A DNA stretch of 64,000 nucleotides from positions 372,001-436,000 of the forward strand of contig NZ_VDEZ01000001.1 in NCBI RefSeq assembly GCF_017922435.1, written 5' to 3'. The position numbers were made by a program, and so were the translations under genes. The DNA is from Thalassospira sp. ER-Se-21-Dark. GTDB taxonomy: Bacteria > Pseudomonadota > Alphaproteobacteria > Rhodospirillales > Thalassospiraceae. Below, one piece after another: positions 25,415 to 33,743 of the stretch. How positions within the stretch are numbered: position 1 is the stretch's first letter; each line of letters begins with the position of its first letter. A model generated the notes under the pieces. That model ran no database searches. It saw nothing but the letters and a program-made list of their open reading frames with translations, and was not told where the DNA came from.

Positions 25415-26196
25415 TGAATGCCCTTCAAAACGGCTCTGAAAAGAACGCTTCTCCCGCCATCGGCAATTCCCCTACCACCCGATCACTGTCTGAGATCAAA
25501 ACCGATCTCTTTCAAGGACCCTATCAAGGGCTTGGTGACCGGCATCAGATCCTGACGACGCACAGTGGCGGAATTGATTGCTTTGCGCTCCACGATCCTG
25601 ATTGTTTGGCACCACTTCTTGATCACTATTGCCAGGCAAAATATCCGCAAGATGATCGGCGTGCCGCCATCTCGATGTGGTCACAATGGTATTTCGGAGT
25701 TCTGTTATCCCCTGTGCTGGTTTTGGCCGCAGCAGGCGAAGCAGTCCTTACGTTTCAGCCCAACTTTATCAGTCTGACAACGGACGATAATCAATGTCCG
25801 GCCGGGTTCGAGATTCATGACCGGCAGGTGCATGAGTTGAAAGAAAAATCGATCCCGCCTGATCCTTGGGCTCATCTGGAATGCCTGATTGACGGACATC
25901 TCGAACCGATGGTTGCTTCACTGGCTGCATCGTCAAAAGTTTCGCCAAAGGTGTTTTGGTCCAATATTGGCGTTGTCGTTGCTTACGTTGAGAAACATGT
26001 CCTGAAAAACACCAGGGTATCGCTTGCACCACTGATCAACGACGTCAAGCGTCCAGATGGCAATCGAAACCCGATGGCGAACCCCTACAGCACCAAACAA
26101 TCCGACGATGGCACCCCGTCAAGACGTGTCTGCTGCCTTCGCTATTTACTGACGTCCGTCGACACTTGTCCAAGCTGCCCGCTGGCGAAACTTTAG
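25411..26196 (+). CDS. FhuF-like ferric siderophore reductase
   Basis: This 261-residue cytoplasmic protein carries the FhuF [2Fe-2S] signature at the extreme C-terminus (RRVCCLRYLL and CPSCPLAKL), in which CC, C and C bind the cluster. FhuF reduces hydroxamate-bound Fe3+ so that the metal is released. The middle part (RRAAISMWSQWYFGVLLSPV, and FWSNIGVVVAYVEKHVLK) matches the family's helical core. The ATG at 25411 overlaps the permease stop (ATGATGA). Its presence at the end of an FhuCDB-type operon supports a hydroxamate substrate. Confidence 0.9.
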   Translation: MMNALQNGSEKNASPAIGNSPTTRSLSEIKTDLFQGPYQGLGDRHQILTTHSGGIDCFALHDPDCLAPLLDHYCQAKYPQDDRRAAISMWSQWYFGVLLSPVLVLAAAGEAVLTFQPNFISLTTDDNQCPAGFEIHDRQVHELKEKSIPPDPWAHLECLIDGHLEPMVASLAASSKVSPKVFWSNIGVVVAYVEKHVLKNTRVSLAPLINDVKRPDGNRNPMANPYSTKQSDDGTPSRRVCCLRYLLTSVDTCPSCPLAKL

Positions 26197-26289
26197 ATTT
26201 CTCGCAGGTAGTCTGCTTTCCTGCGACATGAAATCCGCTCTGCAGAATTCCTTACTGAAGCTCATTGAAAATCCCGTCTTATGAACAAC

Positions 26290-26320
26290 GGACGGATCTG
26301 ATTTGCCATCAGATCCGTCC
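26290..26320. terminator. Hairpin downstream of the uptake operon
   Basis: Perfect 13-bp arms GGACGGATCTGAT (26290-26302) and ATCAGATCCGTCC (26308-26320) enclose TTGCC. No T-run follows. It is the only structured element in the 228-bp gap and probably ends the fhu-like transcript. Confidence 0.6.
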
Positions 26321-26373
26321 GAGTGACAAAAGATGATCGACCCCGTGGAGAGTGCAAACTGCGTCCCAAATTT

Positions 26374-26392
26374 GCAAGTGACTATTATTTTC
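26374..26392. promoter_or_regulatory. Fur-like operator upstream of the second ECF sigma gene
   Basis: GCAAGTGACTATTATTTTC aligns base by base with the operators at 17234 and 19043. It lies 32 bp before the start of the sigma gene, so that gene is probably expressed only in iron limitation. Confidence 0.65.
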
Positions 26393-26424
26393 ACTAATGA
26401 GCAAACTAACGGAGACATTCGGAA

Positions 26425-26988
26425 ATGCACCAAGCAAGCCAAACTGCCCCACTTCCAAAAGACCAATTTCAGCGACAAGCTTTGCTAACTATCGCCAAAA
26501 GCCAAGAGGGGAAATTGCGACGCGTTGCCCAGTCTATCGTAAAATGTCCCCATCTGGCGGATGACATTGTTCAGGATACCTATGCCAAACTGCTCACTGC
26601 ACAAATAGACACAGAAGTCACCACACCAAGTGCCTTCATAACGCGCATTGCTAGAAACATGGCAATCGACAAGGTCCGCCAAATTACGTTCGAACGCACT
26701 CTTTTCGCGGACAGCGATCCAACTGATCTTTGTCCTGCTGGAAACGCAGACTGCCCCGAAGCACGTCTCAGTGGTTGCCAGGCCCTTCGGGTCATTGAGA
26801 ACGCATTAAAAGAGCTGCCACCACACGTGCGCACCGCTTTTTACCGGCATCGCGTGGACGGGTTCGCGCAAAACGTCATTGCAAAGGATATCGGTGTCTC
26901 CAAAGCATCTGTTTGCGCATACATCCATCAGGCCGATCAGCGATGCCGTCAGGCACTCCATAATGTAGAACTGACCCGTCCAGCATAA
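26425..26988 (+). CDS. Second ECF sigma factor (FecI/PvdS-like)
   Basis: This 187-residue sigma factor has region 2 (KLRRVAQSIVKCPHLADDIV, then QDTYAKLL and ITRIARNMAIDKVRQ) and region 4 (ALKELPPHVRTAFYRHRVDG, FAQNVIAKDIGVSKASVCAY). The ATG follows GGAG. Unlike the sigma gene at 17.2 kb, no FecR partner follows. It may therefore act like PvdS, an iron-starvation sigma controlled mainly by Fur, which would drive the biosynthetic genes at 27-35 kb. That role is an inference from position and the operator. The cysteine pattern in the middle (DLCPAGNADCPEARLSGC) is unusual for this family. Confidence 0.9.
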   Translation: MHQASQTAPLPKDQFQRQALLTIAKSQEGKLRRVAQSIVKCPHLADDIVQDTYAKLLTAQIDTEVTTPSAFITRIARNMAIDKVRQITFERTLFADSDPTDLCPAGNADCPEARLSGCQALRVIENALKELPPHVRTAFYRHRVDGFAQNVIAKDIGVSKASVCAYIHQADQRCRQALHNVELTRPA

Positions 26989-26999
26989 GGCTTCCGGTT

Positions 27000-27033
27000 C
27001 TGCAGCCTGTTCACTAAGTCGAACAGGCTGCAG
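27000..27033. terminator. Bidirectional terminator between the sigma gene and the N-monooxygenase gene
   Basis: Arms CTGCAGCCTGTTC (27000-27012) and GAACAGGCTGCAG (27021-27033) pair perfectly over 13 bp around an 8-nt loop, between two convergent genes. ATTTCAGTTT follows on the plus strand. Confidence 0.8.
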
Positions 27034-27050
27034 ATTTCAGTTTGCCGTCC

Positions 27051-28361
27051 CTAGCCCCAGGCCTGCACGACAGCACTACCTGCCCGGTCCCCAGTACCGG
27101 CAACCCAGTCAACAATCGGTGGATTTTGATCAAGATTGAAGACATTCTTGCCTGTCAGAGCATTTACAATCTTAGCACTTCGCCAAGCCATCAGGCTTAG
27201 TTGAGGCTCAAAGATCCCCAAATCGATCCTGCCGGCATTTTGAACAAAGATGTTTCGGTCAGATGGTCCATCCCATTGGGCACGGAATTCCGCATCCAAG
27301 CGGTAGGCACCTGATGCCCCCACTTCAAGAAGTGAACGCAGTGGCGCCATGAATTCCGGCAATGTCGTTTCATAACCGGTTGCCAGAATCAGCGCATCCG
27401 CATCGAAGAACTCGACATCCTGATTAAGCCCGTTTCTGGCAGCAATCCTCATTGTTTCACCATCTTGCTGAACCTGAAAGACTTCACGTTGCGGCAGGAG
27501 CCGACCGGCAACATGGCCCTCCTGCAGGTAACGCTGCCGGTATAGCAGCTGATAAATCGACTTGAGCGTTGAAAGCGATGCACCATCACTGGCAAGCTTT
27601 TGTCGAGACATCAAATCCTGTTTATAGGCATCCGGCAGACCTGCGAAGACATCTGCATATCCGGGCGTGAAATACTCATTCACAAATGGAGTATCATCAA
27701 GGGGTTCGAAATTGTCGCGACGCGATAACCAGAGAACTTCTTCAACACCTTTGACGTTTCCACCAAGCAGATACTCAACAAGTTCAGCACCACTCTGTCC
27801 CCCGCCAATAACGGCAATTCTCTTGCCGCGCAGCTTTGGCAAATTCGACTTCGCTTGGCTTGTGTGAAAGCATTTATGCTTGGGCAACTGGCGCGCCCAG
27901 GCGGGAATAAATGCAGGCTTGCCGACACCAATGGCAAGATTGCTCGTGACATAACTTGTATGATCCGTACGAACCTTAAAGTCTTGACCATCGAATGCGA
28001 CTTCGCGCACCACATTGTCAAATGCCAAGCCTTCCAAATGGTCTGCAACCCATTTCAGATAAGCGGCGAATTCCCGTCTTGGCACCGCGGCAAAATCCGC
28101 GTTCATGAAATCAAGCATGCGTTTCTGGCCAACCATGTAAGACAGGAAAGACCATTTGCTCGTCGGATTGGTTAGGGTCACCAAATCTTTCAGAAACGAA
28201 GTCTGAAGCTCAACACCGGGCAGCATCATGTCCGGATGCCAGGCAAATTCAGAACGTTGCTCAAGAAAGATTGAAAACACATCAGCAACCCCGTCCAGCT
28301 GCGCAGCAAGACTAAGATTGAAAGGACCAATTCCAATCCCGACAAGATCCAATTTATCCAT
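27051..28361 (-). CDS. L-ornithine/L-lysine N-monooxygenase for hydroxamate siderophore synthesis
   Basis: This 436-residue flavin enzyme hydroxylates the side-chain amine of ornithine, lysine or a diamine with NADPH and O2. It opens with the FAD motif DLVGIGIGPFNLSLAAQL and has WHPDMMLPGVELQTSFLKDL, diagnostic of this class. The NADPH motif IAVIGGGQSGAELVEYLL is near residue 180 and the C-terminal ALILATGYE near 330. Sequence alone does not separate ornithine from lysine specificity. It follows the NRPS gene by 13 bp in the same direction; together with the acyltransferase gene it would make an N-acyl-N-hydroxy amine, the iron-binding group. Confidence 0.94.
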   Translation of the reverse strand: MDKLDLVGIGIGPFNLSLAAQLDGVADVFSIFLEQRSEFAWHPDMMLPGVELQTSFLKDLVTLTNPTSKWSFLSYMVGQKRMLDFMNADFAAVPRREFAAYLKWVADHLEGLAFDNVVREVAFDGQDFKVRTDHTSYVTSNLAIGVGKPAFIPAWARQLPKHKCFHTSQAKSNLPKLRGKRIAVIGGGQSGAELVEYLLGGNVKGVEEVLWLSRRDNFEPLDDTPFVNEYFTPGYADVFAGLPDAYKQDLMSRQKLASDGASLSTLKSIYQLLYRQRYLQEGHVAGRLLPQREVFQVQQDGETMRIAARNGLNQDVEFFDADALILATGYETTLPEFMAPLRSLLEVGASGAYRLDAEFRAQWDGPSDRNIFVQNAGRIDLGIFEPQLSLMAWRSAKIVNALTGKNVFNLDQNPPIVDWVAGTGDRAGSAVVQAWG

Positions 28362-28374
28362 CGTTCAAGTCCTT

Positions 28375-31110
28375 CTATTTGCTTGAAAATTTCATATCGG
28401 CTGGTTGTTCGAAAGCGTTCGTCAAACGTTTGCCAAACCGCGTGTGGAATGCCGGATCACCGATGATCGTCAAATGATCCGTTCCTGGAATATGCTCAGG
28501 GGCCTCGGCAAGGCGTGAAAGTGACTGCCAATCAATCAGATCAAGTTTTCGACTGACCGTATCGCCTGCAAGCCATGAAGCAATCGGCACGTCATAGGGC
28601 AGAAGTTCATGACGGCGGAAAACAAGGGCATTGTCGATTAGCACCCAGAACGTATGTTCGCGCGTACCGATCCCCGGCCCGTCTGTGGGCAGCCCGAATT
28701 CGCTTTTTCCCACAAAATGGACAAACTGCGCATAAGCAAGGTCATCCATCAGCGCCAAAAGGCGTTCCCATTCTTCACGCATCTTGGTTTTCTGCAGCCA
28801 GACCCGAATGCGTGCTTCAATCTCGGCCCACTGCCCCGGCTGGAATTTTGGCCGTGCGTTCAGATCAAAATCGTCGTCCATGTCACAGACATCAACCATT
28901 CCGACAACTCGCAAATCGATGTCATTCCCCAGCATTCGCGCAGCTTCGTATGCAAGCAAACCACCCCAGGACCAGCCCAGAAAGGCGCAGGTACGTCCCT
29001 TCGCTTCCCGATAAACCAGCTCTGCATATCGCGAACTGATATCGGTGACCGAAACATCAAGTTCCTGATTTTCTGTAAGCGAGTGGCACATGAAGCCCAC
29101 GGCGGATTGATCCTCGCCCAGACTTTTCACCAGCTTCATATATTCGCGCGTGCTGACAAGCAGCCCCGGAAAGCAATAAAGCACAGGCTGATCGGGCTTG
29201 CCTTGCTGCAAATGCACGATATCCGCCCCCGGCTTGCATTCGGGTTCAGACAGCGCCAACAACAAGCTTCGGATGGTCGGAAAGTTGAAAAGATCCGTAA
29301 TTTCCGCATTGCGTTCAGGAAACTGATCGCGAACTTTTGCCAGTACACGCAGGGCTGTTATCGAATTCCCGCCGATCTCGAAGAAATTATCGGTCACTCC
29401 GACTTCATCGAGACCCAGTGCGGATTTCCAAATGATCAACAGAGCGGCCTCGTCGTCATTAGCTGGCTTGATTATGGCCCCCTCGCGACGCGGTAGCGGC
29501 AACTGTGATTTATCGACCTTGTGATTGGCATTAAGTGGCAACATCGTCATTTCAATGATGTAGCTAGGCACCATTGCGCTTGGCAGCAGGTCCTGCAACC
29601 GCACACGAACTGAACGGGTATCAACCGATGCTCCGGAACGCGGTACGACATAGGCAATCAGTTCCAACCGTGAGGCAACTTCAGCTGCGACGACGACACA
29701 GTTGGCAACATCATCAAACCCACGCAAAACTGTTTCAATTTCTGCCGGCTCGATACGGTGCCCACGAATTTTAACCTGATCATCGACCCGTCCAGCAAAC
29801 TGGATCATGCCATCCGGAAGGAATCGGCCCAAATCACCGGTGCGATACATTCGTGCATGATCATTCAGCGCAAAATTATCGTGAATGAACAGATCGGCGG
29901 TCTTTTCAGGCAAGTTGTTATATCCACGGGCAACACAATAGCCGCCAAGATGTATCTCACCGATTTCGCCGGGTGCGACCGCGTTGCCATCCGCATCAAG
30001 GATATAGGCCCAACGATCTCCGACCGGTCTTCCGATCGGGGCTGTAACGGTCTCACAAAGCCGGTCCTGAGCGACACGCCACAACATGGGTGTCATCACG
30101 GTTTCCGTCGGACCATAACCGTTGATCAGATAACGAGAATTGATGGCCCGCGCGATCCGGTTGAAAGTTTCCTTTGGCATTGCCTCACCGCCAAAGGAAC
30201 AAAGTATCAGATCAAGAGTCTGGCCCTTCTCGCGAAGCCACCCTGCCAACTCATGTACATAGCTGGTCGGAAATGAAGCATGGGTCACGCCATGTTTGCG
30301 AATGGCGTTAACTGTGTCTTCCGGCGTCCAGAGTAATTGGTCAGGCAATAAAATACTGCCACCTGCCATCAACGGCACGATCCAGCGTTCATGACCACCA
30401 TCAGATGAAAATGGAAGAAACGGTAATTCTCGCGAATCTTCATCCATCAGATAGATTGGCCCGGTAGCATTCAAATGGTCAATCAACGGGCCTTGATCCA
30501 CCATGACCCCTTTAGGTTTACCAGTCGAACCGGACGTGTAGATAATATAGGCAAGCTGATCGGCAAGCGGGGCGACGGCGAGGAAGTCGGCTTCCGACGT
30601 GTCGAGCTCATCGACAAGAACAACCTCAAGCTCCTGCTGACCAAGAACCGTCAAATCCCTGCCGGTGGTAACAGCGTAACGTGCATAACAATCAGTCAAT
30701 ACGTGCTGATTTCTGGTCTCGGGGTGCTGCGGGTCCACGGGAACAAAAGCCCCACCAGCTTTCCAGACACCAAGAATGGCTGCAATCGCCATCGCAGATT
30801 TCGGAAGCGCAACAACAACAACGTCACCACGCTCGACCCCATTGGCAATCAGAGCGCAGGCAATCGCATCTGACGTTTGTTTCAGGCGCTTTCGCGACCA
30901 AACCTCATCTGTTGTCAGGATGGCCGGGCGGTCGGGATCATCGTCGCAAAAACGGTCAATGACTTGGTGCGGATATCCTTTCATCCGCCAGGGTTCCACC
31001 GCCCATGGCAAACCAACAACATCTTCTGAAATTGAATGAAAACCGGGTTGCGAACTCGGTTCGTTTGATGGGTTTAAGGACGCGGCATTTACCGCCTGAG
31101 AACCATTCAT
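28375..31110 (-). CDS. Single-module NRPS: adenylation, carrier and thioesterase domains, no condensation domain
   Basis: The product is about 911 residues. The adenylation domain (about 60-540) shows IIYTSGSTGKPKGVMVD, INGYGPTE, YRTGDLGRF and RVDDQVKIRGHRIEPAE. The carrier domain follows, with NFFEIGGNSITALRVL (Ser is the pantetheine site) near residue 615. The thioesterase has FLGWSWGGLLAYEAARML and the late His in GTDHLTIIG. No condensation HHxxxDG motif is present. The A-PCP-TE layout recalls VbsS of vicibactin, where a thioesterase cyclises hydroxy-acylated monomers, so an iterative macrocyclic hydroxamate is plausible. ATG 31110 follows GGAGA; an in-frame ATG at 31194 would add 28 residues. 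Confidence 0.9.
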   Translation of the reverse strand: MNGSQAVNAASLNPSNEPSSQPGFHSISEDVVGLPWAVEPWRMKGYPHQVIDRFCDDDPDRPAILTTDEVWSRKRLKQTSDAIACALIANGVERGDVVVVALPKSAMAIAAILGVWKAGGAFVPVDPQHPETRNQHVLTDCYARYAVTTGRDLTVLGQQELEVVLVDELDTSEADFLAVAPLADQLAYIIYTSGSTGKPKGVMVDQGPLIDHLNATGPIYLMDEDSRELPFLPFSSDGGHERWIVPLMAGGSILLPDQLLWTPEDTVNAIRKHGVTHASFPTSYVHELAGWLREKGQTLDLILCSFGGEAMPKETFNRIARAINSRYLINGYGPTETVMTPMLWRVAQDRLCETVTAPIGRPVGDRWAYILDADGNAVAPGEIGEIHLGGYCVARGYNNLPEKTADLFIHDNFALNDHARMYRTGDLGRFLPDGMIQFAGRVDDQVKIRGHRIEPAEIETVLRGFDDVANCVVVAAEVASRLELIAYVVPRSGASVDTRSVRVRLQDLLPSAMVPSYIIEMTMLPLNANHKVDKSQLPLPRREGAIIKPANDDEAALLIIWKSALGLDEVGVTDNFFEIGGNSITALRVLAKVRDQFPERNAEITDLFNFPTIRSLLLALSEPECKPGADIVHLQQGKPDQPVLYCFPGLLVSTREYMKLVKSLGEDQSAVGFMCHSLTENQELDVSVTDISSRYAELVYREAKGRTCAFLGWSWGGLLAYEAARMLGNDIDLRVVGMVDVCDMDDDFDLNARPKFQPGQWAEIEARIRVWLQKTKMREEWERLLALMDDLAYAQFVHFVGKSEFGLPTDGPGIGTREHTFWVLIDNALVFRRHELLPYDVPIASWLAGDTVSRKLDLIDWQSLSRLAEAPEHIPGTDHLTIIGDPAFHTRFGKRLTNAFEQPADMKFSSK

Positions 31111-31302
31111 GGTCGTCTCCACATTGGCAAAGCAAGTTTCAAGCATTTGCACCAAAGACGAACCGTCACCTGCCAAGTTCAGAAGTTTCTGCATCTCGAA
31201 TCGAAAAAATGCACCTGAACTTCCAATCCTCTCATCCGTCCGGACTACAGAGACTTAACGAACCCAATCGGGTTGGAAACTTAGACATCAGGAGATCTGA
31301 AT

Positions 31303-32385
31303 ATGAATGTCATTGCATTAGAAGCACCAACTCAAAACTCATCCCAGAAACTGGAAGTTCCTCACTTTCAGAACGCCGGAAACTGGCACTCGTCCATCGA
31401 GGACGGACATATTCAGCTTTGTGGGGAAAGTGAAAATCATGACTTCTATTTCACCCTCTCACCGGACCAGATCGTACTTGATGATGTTGCAAGCCTGACG
31501 CTTAACGTTCTAGATGCCAAAGGTTTGGCTGCGCTGGGCGAAGCACTTCTGATTGCTCATCCTTCTCGATCTGAAATCAAACTTCCCCCGCAATTGGATC
31601 CGGAATGGACAGCGAACATGTTTCGCAACGGTCTGATTTCTCATTCAGGTGACAGCATTGTTGTCAGTTCACGCAATCTCTATCAACTAACGCTGAACTG
31701 GTTGGCACATCCCGAACGCGACCCTTTCCCTTTGCGTTACACGTCAACCAACGGACGCCGTCATCCAGTCCGTCGCCCAAGTGCCTCGCACACACTTTAT
31801 GCGCGTTACATCCCTTGGATCGACAAAACTATCCGGTTTGAACGCGCGGATATTCGTCGTCATCTCGGGTGCTTCCATAAATGGATGAACGACCCGCGCG
31901 TCGACGTCTTTTGGGAAGAGTCCGGCTCAGAGGAAAAGCACGAAGCCTTCATCCAAAGCCGACTGGATGATCCCAGAACCGAGCCGCTGATCGGGTATTT
32001 CAACGACACCCCATTCGGGTATTTCGAGCTCTACTGGGCACAAGAAGATCGCCTTGGCGAACATTATGATGCAGATGACTTTGACCGCGGCTGGCATGTT
32101 GCCATTGGCGAAGAAGCATTTCGCGGAAAGGAATATCTGACCGCATGGCTTCCGTCTCTGATGCATTACATGTTCCTTGATGACCCAAGAACGCAACGCA
32201 TTGTCGGTGAACCTGATGCAGGCCACAATCAGCAAATCCGCAACCTTCTGCGTTCAGGCTTTGCCGGCATTAAACAGGTTCGTTTCCCACACAAGACGTC
32301 ACTTCTTGTTATGTTGCTGCGCGAACGCTTTTTTGATGATCGACTGTATGTTCCGGACTTTGTCCACGATGAGGATGCTTCCTGA
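31303..32385 (+). CDS. GNAT/AlcB-family siderophore N-acyltransferase (IucB/RhbD-like)
   Basis: This 360-residue protein has a unique N-terminal half and a C-terminal acyltransferase domain typical of IucB/AlcB (IRFERADIRRHLGCFHKWMN, DPRVDVFWEE, GWHVAIGEEAFRGKEYLTAW, and RIVGEPDAGHNQQIRNLL). It should transfer an acyl group from CoA to the hydroxylamine made by the N-monooxygenase. AGGAGA precedes the ATG. It is divergent from the NRPS gene over a 190-bp region that must hold both promoters, and it overlaps the exporter gene by 1 bp (TGATG). Acetyl, 3-hydroxybutyryl or other acyl donors are possible; this cannot be read here. Confidence 0.9.
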   Translation: MNVIALEAPTQNSSQKLEVPHFQNAGNWHSSIEDGHIQLCGESENHDFYFTLSPDQIVLDDVASLTLNVLDAKGLAALGEALLIAHPSRSEIKLPPQLDPEWTANMFRNGLISHSGDSIVVSSRNLYQLTLNWLAHPERDPFPLRYTSTNGRRHPVRRPSASHTLYARYIPWIDKTIRFERADIRRHLGCFHKWMNDPRVDVFWEESGSEEKHEAFIQSRLDDPRTEPLIGYFNDTPFGYFELYWAQEDRLGEHYDADDFDRGWHVAIGEEAFRGKEYLTAWLPSLMHYMFLDDPRTQRIVGEPDAGHNQQIRNLLRSGFAGIKQVRFPHKTSLLVMLLRERFFDDRLYVPDFVHDEDAS

Positions 32386-33743
32386 TGCGAAAGCGTGCTC
32401 TTCCGGACCTGAATGATCCGGCGATTATGCGATTGATCCTGCGACTGGCCCTGCCATCTGTGGCGGGGCTTTCGATCAATGCCATCAATCAGGTCGTCGA
32501 TGCCTTCTTTGTTTCCCAATATGCGCTTAGTGCCATGGCGGGGGTAACTTTATCCATTCCCTGCTTCATGCTGGTCGGTGCAATCGGGCACGGATTGGGC
32601 CTAACAGCCTCAACCGAAATCGGTCGTGCACTTGGCAGGGACAATGTCCATGATGCAGCAAGAAGCGCATCCCTTACCTTGGCTTTGGCCATTGGCTTTG
32701 GCGTTAGCGTTGCCATCCTGATCACATTATTCCACGGACCAATTCTGCATCTGCTCGGTGCGCGCAACGAGGTTTTCACCGAAGCTTCCATATACATGCG
32801 AATTCTTGGGGCCTGCTCTGTGCTGGTACTGTTGCAGATCGTCTGCGATTTCATTGCAATCGGTGAAGGTAACAGCCGATTTTCGATGTACACCTTGCTC
32901 GGGTCGTTTGGTCTGAACATGGTACTTGACCCGATACTTATCTTTGGATTCGAATTGGGGGTTGCAGGGGCGGCGTGGGCAACGATCATCTCACAGATCG
33001 CGGCCCTTTGTGCGTATGTCTATTACTTCAAAAAGCGCCTTGGACGAATACATCCCGATGTCGGAGCTCTTCACGCGCTTTCTTGGCGCAAAGCTCTAGT
33101 ACCGTTTGGCAAGCTCGGCATTCCAGCCAGTACAACCACTATTCTGGCATCAATATGCTTTGCCGCTCTGATGCAGGCAGCCACCAGACATGGCAACGAA
33201 GAAGAACTGGCAGGATTGGCCATCTCGTTGCGTATCGTGCTTCTTGCCATTCTTCCGATCATCGGCTTTTGTCTGGGTTCACAACCCATCCTGAGCTACG
33301 CAGCAGGTGCAGGTAATCAGGCACGGTTTGAGGCCGTGTTTAAGGGCATCCTTCTCTATTGCGCAGGCTTCTCGATTACCTGCGCAGTTATTGCCTTCCT
33401 GTTCGGGGATTGGTTGATTGCCGCCTTTGTCAGCAAAGCGGAATTGATCACCTTTGGGGCGCATTTGCTCGATATCCTTGCCATACAAGTCGCGTTCGTT
33501 GGCATCTATCAACCGATGGTATCGCGCTTTCAGGCTGCTCATAATGCGCGGTGCGCTGCCATCGTCAGCATGGCACCACAGGGCTACATTCAATTACCAC
33601 TGGCGCTATTTTTACCCATGGCATTTGGCTTGGACGGAATTGTCATGGCACCTGCGCTTGCGGCCGGACTGACTGCACTCATTGCCGTTTCTTTGACGTT
33701 TTCTGATCGCAAAACACTCTTGATCAAGGAGCTTTCATCATGA
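32385..33743 (+). CDS. MATE-family efflux transporter, probable siderophore exporter
   Basis: This 452-residue inner membrane protein has about 12 hydrophobic helices in two homologous halves (ALPSVAGLSINAINQVVDAF at the start of half 1; PASTTTILASICFAALMQAA at the start of half 2). It is a Na+ or H+ driven antiporter. It lies between the acyltransferase and the PLP enzyme genes with overlapping starts and stops on both sides, so it belongs to the siderophore operon and most likely exports the finished product. Confidence 0.9.
   Translation: MRKRALPDLNDPAIMRLILRLALPSVAGLSINAINQVVDAFFVSQYALSAMAGVTLSIPCFMLVGAIGHGLGLTASTEIGRALGRDNVHDAARSASLTLALAIGFGVSVAILITLFHGPILHLLGARNEVFTEASIYMRILGACSVLVLLQIVCDFIAIGEGNSRFSMYTLLGSFGLNMVLDPILIFGFELGVAGAAWATIISQIAALCAYVYYFKKRLGRIHPDVGALHALSWRKALVPFGKLGIPASTTTILASICFAALMQAATRHGNEEELAGLAISLRIVLLAILPIIGFCLGSQPILSYAAGAGNQARFEAVFKGILLYCAGFSITCAVIAFLFGDWLIAAFVSKAELITFGAHLLDILAIQVAFVGIYQPMVSRFQAAHNARCAAIVSMAPQGYIQLPLALFLPMAFGLDGIVMAPALAAGLTALIAVSLTFSDRKTLLIKELSS

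Noticed and set aside
24553-25428. 291-codon minus-strand frame opposite the FhuB-like gene
   Set aside because: Opposite a recognisable double permease; its composition (Ala, Pro, Ile runs) mirrors the hydrophobic coding strand and shows no family motif.
28654-29496. 280-codon plus-strand frame inside the NRPS gene
   Set aside because: It lies on the opposite strand within the carrier and thioesterase part of the NRPS and has no motif or start signal.
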